64,000 nt of DNA from Nematostella vectensis (lineage: Eukaryota; Cnidaria; Anthozoa; Actiniaria; Edwardsiidae), in NCBI RefSeq assembly GCF_932526225.1, contig NC_064044.1, positions 7,552,801-7,616,800 on the forward strand. Reading direction: 5' to 3'. This document shows positions 23,301-35,300 of this stretch, piece by piece. Every line of letters begins with the position of its first letter. Positions within the stretch are counted from its first letter, which is position 1. Position numbers and translations under genes: made by a program. The notes under the pieces were generated by a model. That model had not been told where the DNA came from, did not search any database, and was given only the letters and a program-made list of their open reading frames with translations.

Positions 23301-25760
23301 CTTGTATACAAGGGAACGAGGTGCTTGCATACAAGGAAACGAGGTGCTTGTATACAAGGAAACGAGGTGCTTGTATACAAGGGAACGAGGTGCTTGTATA
23401 CAAGGGAACGAGGTGCTTGTATACAAGGGAACGAGGTGCTTGTATACAGGGAACGAGGTGCTTGTATACAAGGGAACGAGGTGCTTGTATACAAGGGAAC
23501 GAGGTGCTTGTATACAGGGAACGAGGTGCTTGCATACAAGGGAACGAGGTGCTTGTATACAGGGAACGAGGTGCTTGCATACAAGGGAACGAGGTGCTTG
23601 TATACAAGGGAACGAGATGCTTGCATACAAGGGAACGAGGTGCTTGTATACAGGGAACGAGGTGCTTGCATACAAGGGAACGAGGTGCTTGCATACAAGG
23701 GAACGAGGTGCTTGTATACAGGGAACGAAATGCTTGTATACAAAGGAACAAGGTGCTTGTATACAAGGGAACGAGGTGCTTCCATACAAGTGAACGAGGT
23801 GCTTCCATACAAGGGAACGAGGTGCTTGTATACAAGGGAACGAGGTGCTTGCATACAAGGGAACGAGGTGCTTGTATACAAGGGAACGAGGTGCTTGCAT
23901 ACAAGGGAACGAGGTGCTTGCATACAAGGGAACGAGGTGCTTGTATACAAGGGAACGAGGTGCTTGTATACATGGGAACGAGGTGCTTGCATACAGGGAA
24001 CGAGGTGCTTCCATACAAGGGAACGAGGTGCTTGTATACAAGGGAACGAGGTGCTTGTATACAACGGAACGAGGTGCTTTCTAACAAGGGAACAAGGTGC
24101 TTGTATACAAGGAAACGTGGTGCTTCCATACAAGGGAACGAGGTGCTTGCATACAAGGGAACGAGGTGCTTGTATACAGGGAACGAGGTGCTTGCTTACA
24201 AGGGAACGAGGTGCTTGTATACAAGGGAACGAGGTGCTTGTATACAAGAGAACGAGGTGCTTGTATACAAGGGAACGAGGTGCTTGTATACAAGGGAACG
24301 AGGTGCTTGTATACAAGGGAACGAGGTGCTTCCATACAAGGGAACGAGGTGCTTGCATACAAGGGAACGAGGTGCTTGCATACAAGGGAACGAGGTGCTT
24401 GTATACAGGGAACGAGGTGCTTGCATACAAGGGAACGAGGTGCTTGGATACAAGGGAACGAGGTGCTTGCATACAAGGGAACGTGGTGCTTGTATACAAG
24501 GGAACGAGGTGCTTCCATACAAGGGAACGTGGTGCTTGTATACAGGGAACGAGGTGCTTGTATACAAGGGAACGAGGTGCTTCCATACAAGTGAACGAGG
24601 TGCTTCCATACAAGGGAACGAGGTGCTTGTATACAGGGAACGAGGTGCTTGTATACAAGGGAACGAGGTGCTTGCATACAAGGGAACGAGGTGCTTGCAT
24701 ACAAGGGAACGAGGTGCTTGCATACAAGGGAACGAGGTGCTTGTATACAAGGGAACGAGGTGCTTGTATACAAGGGAACGAGGTGCTTGTATACAAGGGA
24801 ACGAGGTGCTTGTATACAAGGGAACGAGGTGCTTGCATACAAGGGAACGAGGTGCTTGTATACAAGGGAACGAGGTGCTTGCATACATGGGAACGAGGTT
24901 CTTGTATACAAGGGAACGAGGTGCTTGCATACAAGGGAACGAGGTGCTTGCATACAAGGGAACGAGGTGCTTCCATACAAGGGAACGAGGCGCTTGTATA
25001 CAGGGGAACAAGGTGCCTGTATACAAAGGAACGAGGTGCTTGTATACAAGGGAACGAGGTGCTTCCATACAAGGGAACGAGATGCTTGTATACAGGGAAC
25101 GAGGTGCTTGTATACAAGGGAACGAGGTGCTTGCATACAAGGGAACGAGGTGCTTCCATACAAGGGAACGAGGTGCTTGTATACAGGGAACGAGGTGCTT
25201 GTATACAAGGGAACGAGGTGCTTGCATACAAGGGAACGAGGTGCTTGCATACAAGGGAACGAGGTGCTTGCATACAAGGGAATGAGGTGCTTGTATACAA
25301 GGGAACGAGGTGCTTGTATACAAGGGAACGAGGTGCTTGTATACAAGGGAACGAGGTGCTTGTATACAAGGGAACGAGGTGCTTGCATACAAGGGAACGA
25401 GGTGCTTGTATACAAGGGAACGAGGTGCTTGCATACAAGGGAACGAGGTTCTTGTATACAAGGGAACGAGGTGCTTGCATACAAGGGAACGAGGTGCTTG
25501 CATACAAGGGAACGAGGTGCTTCCATACAAGGGAACGAGGCGCTTGTATACAGGGGAACAAGGTGCCTGTATACAAGGGAACGAGGTGCTTGTATACAAG
25601 GGAACGAGGTGCTTCCATACAAGGGAACGAGATGCTTGTATACAGGGAACGAGGTGCTTGTATACAAGGGAACGAGGTGCTTGCATACAAGGGAACGAGG
25701 TGCTTGTATACAAGGGAACGAGGTGCTTGTATACAAGGGAACGAGGTGCTTAAATACAAG
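20364..25760. repeat. 5.4-kb minisatellite, 23-bp unit (GGGAACGAGGTGCTTGTATA)
   Basis: Around 235 copies of a 23-bp unit (22-bp variants drop one A), with T/C/C variants at GTATA, GCATA and CCATA. The unit lacks stops in all frames and is not a multiple of three, so three units make a 69-bp, stop-free cycle on both strands. This explains open frames of over 1,000 codons. Larger blocks recur, for example the marker CGGAACGAGGTGCTTTCTAA at about 21688, 22123 and 24064, and GAACGAGGTTCTTG at about 24892 and 25441. Confidence 0.98.
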
Positions 25761-26347
25761 GGCAATGCTCGCATGTAACTTATATTTTTTGGCGTTTTTT
25801 TTTATTTATTGATGTTTGAAAACTGCTCGAAGCCGAAAGATAAAGACATCCTAACATTTGATGCACGAAAGAAAACAAGCAGATACTATAATTTACTTGT
25901 ACTACATTATAGCCTGTAGACGTATAGCAAGCTCAAAACTCGAATTTTTCGAGACCAAAATACTCAACCCAATCCCCTTAGAATATATGGTGCTCACAGA
26001 ACCATTCTGTGGCCTATTCAGATCGACCTTGAGATAAAATCACTGTTGGCAAGGTTACGACTGCTCAGATGGAAGAAGGATTAGAAAAACGTGCATTTTG
26101 TAGCAAGGACTGATTGGTATCGCACTAGGTGGGACGGCATTGATAGACACGGAGCTCCTGTGCAAATTATCATTTTTACAATGTATTATTGGCCCTGTAC
26201 AAACGACCGTAACAAAGAAGGGCCTTGATTGTCCAAACACTCAGTCCATGCAAATTTCCAAGGCTTTATGCATAACAAACAGCTTTCGGTTTGTTCGTTC
26301 GCTTTCTGTTACAACAGTGTATAGTGTAGATATTTCGAACTCGTATC
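25761..26347. promoter_or_regulatory. ACSL upstream region and 5' UTR
   Basis: 587 bp between the 23-bp array and the first ACSL ATG. No other exon is recognised and no clear TATA box; it presumably holds the promoter. The start codon context is atcATGa. Confidence 0.35.
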
Positions 26348-29300
26348 ATGATTTCTATGGAAGATTATGGCATCCAGACTCTGGCCCGGTTTTGTGTATT
26401 CACCTTAATTTCACTATTTCTGTATAGTTTATTTGACTTCTTTCAAAGCACCGACGAATGCATAAAAAACAAACAACAGTCGATCGACACTGAGGTAGGT
26501 AAAACTTATTTTTAACGACGCATTACAAACATCCTACTTCTTTGAATTTAGATATTTTTCTTGATCTTTATCTCGAATGTTTATAAATAATGACTAAAGT
26601 AAGAGAGGAAATACGGTTATTCTACAATGAATCCGTTTAATGTGTAATAAACCACATAGAAGTACCTCCAAACCGCAAAAATAGACACAAATAAAATTTA
26701 CAGAATATCATTACTTCGAAAAAACAATATAATGAAATGAGTTTCGTTTCAAAATTGTCATCAAGGTAACGGAATGATTTATCAGATATATTGATTGGTA
26801 CTCTATATGGCCAATATAAACAAAACCCAATAAATATAAGCAAATCTATTGTTTAAAAACGTAATAACAGCGCCGACAATAGTTCACTTTGCTCCAGAAA
26901 ATAGCACTGCCAGATTTCGACATGTTATTGTTTATTTCCTTTTTCTAGGCGGAAGTTGATACTTAGAAGTCTGTTTAGCATGGGCGATTAATTTTCCGTA
27001 GTCGTATTTATCTGAGAATTGGACCCCTTGTCTGAAAGAGCTCCATTACGTACTAATGGTCAAATGCAAAGAGATTTGTCTCCGTTCTTTGGAAGTGTCA
27101 TTCATTGATTGCCGGTTGTAAAACCAATGTATTTTGACGGAACTGGATATTTTCAGCTTAGCAAAATGTGATGTTGTCATTACTGGTTACTTCACCAAAG
27201 TAAGTAATCACAATTAGAGCGTAGGACAGACGAGGTATTTTGCCTTGTTTGTTAAAATTGAAAGACACATCCAAGTAACTCATCGAACTAACTGTTTTAA
27301 AAAATTTTTTAAAAAAATATTTTTTAGCTTCTAAACGCTACACGAGCATACGCATTTAATTAATCATATGCAGAAAGACAAATAATTAAGCTAAAGATTA
27401 GAGCTTTTACAGCTTAGAAGAAAAAAGAAACTTAATTAATAAAGAAATAGAAGGATAATCACATAAAATGCAAAAAAAAAGTTTTTAGTTTAAAAAAATC
27501 TAATGTCAGAAGTGGGATTCGAACCCACGCCTCCATTCGGAGACCAGAACACTCTCCCATGCACCATGAGAAGGAATGGAACCTTGAGTCTGGCGCCTTA
27601 GACCACTCGGCCATTCTGACATAGATGTTATTAGACTATTTGCCAATCTCTCATAAATATGTGTTCTAGAAAGTATGCACCTGTTAGTCATGCGCAGTGT
27701 TACTTATTCCAAAACTAGCTTAGCGTTTACTCAAGATAAACTTCTAATTTCCAGATATGTCAAACAAGCCAAACGTATTCCTCAGCCTCATGTTTCTATA
27801 GTATTTTATATGATTATTGTTTGTAGTCCATTAACTGTTATTCTAACATCGACGGATTCTTACTATAGTTATCCTCAATTTTGAAATTGTTCTGTTCCCT
27901 TAGATCAACATTCATTTGCAATTCTTGCATTACCTTCTTAAGAGCAGTCAAACCAGTTAGTACCGAAATATTAATTAGTCAGTATAAATAGGAGTTCACT
28001 GTAAAACATACTACTTGTAACAACGACAGCTTGCTGCGGAGGCTATCGAGTAAGTTCTGTTGGCTTCGTGAAGACAATCCCTAGTCAAGGAAGAGGTCTA
28101 GTAAGGATTCCCTTCTATCAGCCTCGCCTTCTGAGAATCGTTTGATCGCTGTCTCCTAGAACGAGCTCGAATACCTCCCTGCTCGCTAAGCGTGGTTGCT
28201 TTTACAATAAAGTTGTTGGTGAGGAAACAGAAGCTACCTGGTAAACGACCCCGGAGAAACCCCCGTTATTACATAGATAAAAGAATTGTGTTATAAAGAT
28301 GCTACCATTTTTGACGTACTTAGCATAAATATCGTGTATTCGGAGCCATAAGGACATATAAAAGTATCCATTTTTTTTTCTTTCTTTCTCTGTAAAGTTA
28401 GAAACCATTCAAGTTTCAAATTTCGCCGTCTTCAGTAAGAAATGACAAAAGATAGATTTCAAAATTGGCCACAAATCAAAACGCGCGAAAAAGTGTTTAT
28501 TGCGCGCATTGTGTAGTTCCAGAAAATATACATCCCCCCCCCATTGAGGGGGTCATACTCCCCTCCCCTCTGGAAATTCCTACATTTGGACCTCCCCCCC
28601 GGAATTTACAATCCCCTCAATGGGGGGGGGGGGGGGGTTGGGGGGTATGGATATTTTCTGGAACTAACACATTCTCAATTGACCAATGATCGCAGGCGCA
28701 CATATTTAACATTATTTCCCTAGTGAGTATACGTATTTACGTTGCAGTATGAGGGCGCTTAACTTTTTTTAGAATAGCGTGACGCTTTTATCATTTAGAC
28801 GAAGAGCAATAATATGTTTGATAAACAACTCATTGCTCACCGACAAAAGTGCGGGATTTTTATAAAGCTCCTCGCGCAATCAAACGGTAAACTCCTGCGT
28901 CTCATTTCTTACTGGAAATGAATTGATTTCCAGGATAATTCAGGAGCACGCCGCAGCAGGGTCGCCTCGGGGCCCGTATCCCGTATCTTCAGCGAAGTGA
29001 ACTCTGTTTACGATGCCTTTCTTCACGGCTTGAAAATTTCAAAGGACTCGCCTTGCTTAGGGTGGAGGTTGCCTAGCAACGGGGAATATGCATGGATCAC
29101 ATATAATGAGGTAGGGTGGAGGTTGCCTAGCAATGGGGAATATGCATGGAACACATATATTAATGAGATACGGAATAAGGGAGGTCTCTCAAGGCCCCCT
29201 TGAGTAAGGGGAGGCTATGGAGAGGGGGGGGGGGGAATCGCCTTGCTTAGAGTGGAGGTTACCTGGCAACGGGGAATACACATGGATCACATATCATGAG

Positions 29301-32300
29301 GTATGGAATTAAGGCGGTCTCTTAGGGGGGGTAGGGAGGGGCCTCGCCTTGCTATCCGAGGCGCGACATGTTCTCATGTTCTTGCAATTTGGTGAAATCA
29401 CAGGCTGGATGCTCTTATAAAAAAGGTTCTTAGAACAAGTGTAAGGTATAGACTATGGGGGAAACGAAGAACGCTTGTATCGTTAAGTCAGAGTGCGTCT
29501 TATGCATATCATGACTTGCATTTTGCTTTATGGCTTTCCCTAATTCAATTGAAGGTAGCATGCTTTTAGGCTGATTTAGACAGCATGATTTAGTCGTATG
29601 CAACTCGCCCGCAACACCTCTACAACTCGAGTCGTGGAGTGTAAATCAGCCTACGACTCCGCTACGGTGCTCGGCTACGAAAGTCGTAGTGTGTAATTCA
29701 GGGCTAAGACATGTCGTAGGCAGTTCGCATACGACTAAATCGTGCTGTCTGAATCAGCCTTAACGCAACAGGGCTAAGACATGTCGTAGGCAGTTCGCAT
29801 ACGACTAAATCGTGCTGTCTAAATCAGCCTTTGCCGTTTTTAGGTTCATGGACGAGCGTACAGTGTAGGATGTGGGCTGGTCTGTCTCGGTTGCCAACCG
29901 TCGCAAGCCACTCACTTGGGCATTCTTGCGCCAAACTCAGTTGAGGTAGGCCATTAATTGTAACAATCATCCATTTTCGAGGAAAGGGTGGATAAAGAAA
30001 GAAGGGTTGCATTATAAAGTAGGAGAATTGTACGAAGAAAAAAGAGAACAAGTTGATTCTCCTTAGTTTTCATAGAGGGGATTGGAGCCCCCACAACCCA
30101 TCCTCTTGATTCGCCTCTGCTCATCTGTCTTCAGAGGGAAATGGTAAAGCACCAAAAATTAGGGTACCTACTTTTTCGGGGGTGGGGGAGGTGGGTGGGT
30201 GGGTGGGTGGGAGGTAGGGAGGGAGGGAGTTTTCTGACAAAAATCTGACCACCCCGAAAGAACAAAAAGGAATTTTTTTATGACAGTATCTCCAAGGAAC
30301 GTTTATTGTAGGATTTGGCTACCAAAAAGTCTGGCTAATGAATTGATGACATACCAGAGTGATCTAACTTATGCTTTATAGATTTGTCTAAAAATAACAC
30401 GTCTATTGAGAACCGAAAACGAACTTTCGGCCGATGGTGTGTGTGTGTGGGATAATGGCCTGCAAACAAAGGAGAAAAAAATATTGCGAGCTGCATCGTT
30501 TCACACTAAACGTGCAACATAATATTATAACTCGCTCCTGTTGCCAGGGAACTCGGTTCCTCAGGCTTGAAAAGCCGAGCCTATGCAGCTGAGTTATCGC
30601 GCCATCAAGCAATTGTACTTGTAAGCTATCATGTCCCAGAGTTATCACTAAATTGAGAGCCAGCAGGCCACGTTATATTAAGGGAGGGAGGATGGTCACA
30701 AAACAGACACATTAAGAAAATATTGATGGACACAACATCTGGTCATTTCCTTCTAATTTTCGAAATTATTGTGTGTGTGTGTGGGGGGGGGGGGGGGGGG
30801 GGGGTGGGGGGGGGTCACATGCCCCCAGTGCCCCACACCCTGCTACGGCCCTGATATGTTCATAGGACACAGGTATACTGACATCCTTGAACATGGTGTA
30901 TTTCTTTCGGTCTTCCCTTAGCTAATGCAATCTGTGTGTCCCTGTTTTCAGTGGTTCCTGACAGACCTCGGGTGTCAGATGTTTTCAATGATAACAGTCC
31001 CCATATATGACTCGCACGGGTACGCCGCTTGTACACACATCATCAAACAAGGTATGATCACGTGATTATATTCCCCATATATGACTCGCACGGGTACGCC
31101 GCGTGCACACACATCGTCAAACAAGGTATGATCACGTGATTATATTCCCATATATGCCTCACAAGGGTACACTCCGTGCACACATATCACCAAATAAGGT
31201 ATGATCACGTGATTATATTTCCCATATGACTTGCACGGATACGCTCCGTGTACACACATCATCAAACAAGGTACGATCACGTGATTATATTCTCCATATA
31301 TGACTCGCACGGTTGCGCTCCGTGTACACACATTACCAAACAAGGTATGATCACGTGATTATATTCCCCATATCATCAAACAAGGTATGATCACGTGATT
31401 GTATTCCTCATATCATCAAACAAGGTATGATCACGTGATTATATTCCCCATATCATCAAACAAGGTATGATCACGTGATTATATTCCCCATATCATTAAA
31501 CAAGATATGATCACGTGATTATATTCCCCATATCATCAAACAAGGTATGATCACGTGATTATATTTCACATATCATCAAACAAGGTATGATCACGTGATT
31601 ATATTCCCCATATCATCAAACAAGGTATGATCACGTGATTATATTCCCCATATCATCAAACAAGGTATGATCACGTGATTATATTCCCCATATATGACTC
31701 GCACTGTCACGCTCTGTGTACACATATTATCATACATGGTACATATATGACTCGCACATAAGATTTATCATTCACACACGATAAAATTGTCTTTGGGCTC
31801 GCCTTGTGCTTTAAATCAAGTTACACATAAAGGCACTCTCTAATCGTAATCTTTATTTTCGTGACTTATAGAGCTGGCATATGTGGGGAATTTATGTAGC
31901 GCTTGAAATAGCAGTAGCGGATCTAGGTGCAGGGTTTAGGGGGTTTAAAGCCCCCCCCCCCCCCCCCCTTGTGCTGCCAGAAAGCCATATGTAACAATAA
32001 AAATTTCCCCTCACCCCTTTGTCACAACGCCAAACCCCCCCTTTAGCTAAAAGTTAGATCCGCCCCTGCTTCGCTAGGACTTTTGAACCTTACCGGAACG
32101 CAAGAGCCACACAAGAGGTTAGAACGATCAACAGAAAATAAAGCAGGTCCGTTTTCTTGCGCTTGAGTTTTTGCCAGTACGAATAGGCCATTCCAGCTAT
32201 AAGCTTGCGCGCGCATAACAATAGAAACCTACCTTAAGGTAATTCCCTTAAATTGCACTGCGCACCCCTTCTGCGCATAGTGGCGCGCGCTGTTTGTTCG

Positions 32301-35300
32301 AATTTTCCGGTATTAAGTGTGCGCGCGCGCCACAGTTGTGCAAGAAAACAAAGCAAAAGGCGCGCGTTTTTTTACTTAAAATTGCTTTGACAGAAAAACG
32401 AAGTCGGTTATCCCCATTTTTTATTTGCTCAAATAGTTAAATATAAACGGAAAAATGACATACTGAAAGAAGAAAAAAAGGTGGCTTGTAGAAGTTTGTA
32501 TATTTTCTCTTAAAAGCCATAAAAATACTTCAAAATGGCGCTTTTTACCGTATGAATAGTGGCGAAAACAGTGTCTTTTAGTGCGATCTCTGAAATGTGA
32601 TTTGTTTTGAACATTAGCTACTACGGGTTATTGTTTAGGAGATCGGATTTTGGCAGCTCGACAAAGAGAACTTAATTTTCTATAGACTATAGGCACTACT
32701 TTTGAAAATTTAGAGTTCTGTTTTTTCCTCGCATGATCAGTAAAAACGCGTCAAAAGTACGCCCCTCTGCTGTGAAAACGAGGACGATTATACCCCCATT
32801 TTTGATAACATTTTTTGAAAGCCCTTAACTTCAATATTGTTTATGCCAAGTTTTAAAAAAAATCTGGGTTGTAGAACTATTTCAAGGGAATTACCTTAAC
32901 TACCAGAATGTAGCGCGCGCTTTTTTAAATCTACATCAAACAAAGCGCGCGCTGCATGCCGGTAGTTGGGGTAGGTTCCCATGGTGAGTGCGCGCGCATG
33001 CTTATAGCTGGGATAGCCTATTGATAGTTATTCGTATTGCGTTAGAGCGGGGCCTCTCTTTATCTCGAAGAGTCTCGTTTCTGTGTGTGTTAACCTACCG
33101 ACTCGGTTTTGTTTTTCTAGCTGGTTTACAGTCCATCGTTTGCCATTCCTCAAAGGTTAGCTTCCTATTGTCAGCACTCAATCAATACGACGTCGGAATT
33201 ATCCGAAGTCTGGTGACGGTAGGCGTACCGATTTCTTCAAGCGATCGATCAGCCGCCGCAAGATTAAGAATCAAAGTTATCAGCTTTGAGGATTTAGAGG
33301 TAATATTTACCGGCTAGTATCGTTGTGCGACTGTTAAAAAAAAAATCCCCCCCCACCCCCCCCCCCCCCCAATGAGCTCTGTCGTTTCTCTTTTTTCTTT
33401 ATTTAAAGAAGCGCCGGGATTTATGCATTATCGTGTATAATCAAGTCTGCGCACCCTCTTAGCTTGGCTACGCCATTGGCAATATTTGTAGCAACTCAAT
33501 TCACAATAGGTGCATTTATCATCTGATCTTGTAGTCAATGAATGATGTCTTTTATTGCTCACTCGTGTTCACTTTATCAGTACTGTTGAGTTCAAATGAC
33601 AGGAAATTCGAATTATCGAGGGTATCAAGACATAGAAACGTTTGTTAGCGGGAGGCTCAAACTGTCGAAAGGGTCGTGGATGGGGTTAACCGACTAGCGA
33701 CAAACGGCTTAAAAAGTAACTGATTACCGACAAAACATGAAAAAAACTTGTGACTAGCGACAAAAAATATTTGCCGACTACCGACATTTTATTATTTTCG
33801 TTTTTTTTACTATTTACTTCCATCGTCAATCTATTAAATTCGGCCATTTCAGAATCAACACTGTGTATTTTCTGTTGCATCAACTTTTCAGTCAATTATT
33901 AATCCATAATTAATTTATTATAAATAAGTTATTAATTACTAGTCAATCCTAAATAATGTTTAATCTTGTTTATGCATGAAATCTATAACAAAGCGACGTA
34001 CTAGCCTAGATTCACCGACTACCGACACAGACCGATTATTCCTACCGACTACCGACAAATTATGGAAATTTAAACTGGCTAACGACATGCAGACCCCCCA
34101 TCCAGACCCTGTGCCGAGGGTCTGGGTTATCAAGGGTTCTGACGTTCAAGTCATCAAGGTCGAAGGTTCTAAGCTATCGGTGTCCGCTGAACATTGTTTG
34201 TGTTCTAAGAGACCAGGAGCGGTCCGTGGCAAGAACCTCCTCATATTTAGAAGTCGTTACTTTGAATAAATGCTCTTTTTCTTATATCATGTTAGAAACT
34301 TGGTGAGACGAACCCGATACAAAAGAAGGTAACATATGTCTTTTTTGCTGTTTTTGATTTGTATTGATTTTTTTAGAATCGTTTTATTAGAATTGTATTT
34401 GAGCTCTTTTGTCCGTACGTTCCCTGCAGTCCGCTTGTCTCTGGTGTTTCTTACGGTCTCGTCTTTACTTACACAGCCTCCAAAATCAGACGATTTGTAC
34501 ACGGTGTGCTATACAAGTGGAACAACAGGTCTGTACAAAAGATAAAAAACAACAACAAATTTAATTCTCGCGCTTTTTGTGTCAAATCTACTTCGGGAGT
34601 CCTTCGGTAGTAAAACCACTGGCTGTTCGAATGCGGATACACGTTGCCATGGGATATTTTGAGAGGGGCGGTTTTTTTCTTTCTTATTTATGTTGGTTAA
34701 AAGCAGAGGAGCTCTTTTCTCAGATTAGCTAACAGTGAGGGGTCCTAGAACCCCTAAAACCCCCGCTGGATTGTCCCTGGAATACTTTTTCTTCAGCCGT
34801 TGTTATTTAAAAGCAAGTGATTCTATGCGTACGACAAACTAACTGACAACTATTTGATAGGTTTCCTAATTTTCTGATTCTGTGAACCATATATTTCAGG
34901 TACTCCAAAAGGAGCGATGCTGACTCACGATAATGTCATATCAGATTTATCTGCATTTTTATACGTTTTAAAACAGGTAATAATTTTGAGACGTTTCTTT
35001 TAAAAGAAACAAGACATCATCATTATTATTGTCATCATGACCACTATCATCACATTACTGTCATTATCACCACTACCATCACCACCATCATCATAATCAT
35101 TGTCATCATCATCACCACCATCACCATCATCATCACCACCACCACCATCATCATCATAATTGTCACCATCACCACCACCATCACCATCATCATCACCACC
35201 ACCACCACCATCATCATAATTGTCACCATCACCACCACCATCAACACATTATTCCTTGAGTCCCTCGACGTCTTCTCGAATATACCCTACTTTTGTGTCA

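Noticed and set aside
20364..25778. Open frames of 300-1,200 codons on both strands (Cys/Arg/Tyr-rich and Pro/Ser/Leu-rich repeats)
   Set aside because: They exist in all frames because the 23-bp unit lacks stops and cycles every 69 bp; no start context, splice pattern or unique sequence supports a gene.
33976..34269. 97-residue plus-strand frame before ACSL exon 6
   Set aside because: No similarity to ACSL, and the neighbouring exons join in phase without it.
35050..35247. Met/Val-only minus-strand frame
   Set aside because: Microsatellite translation artefact.
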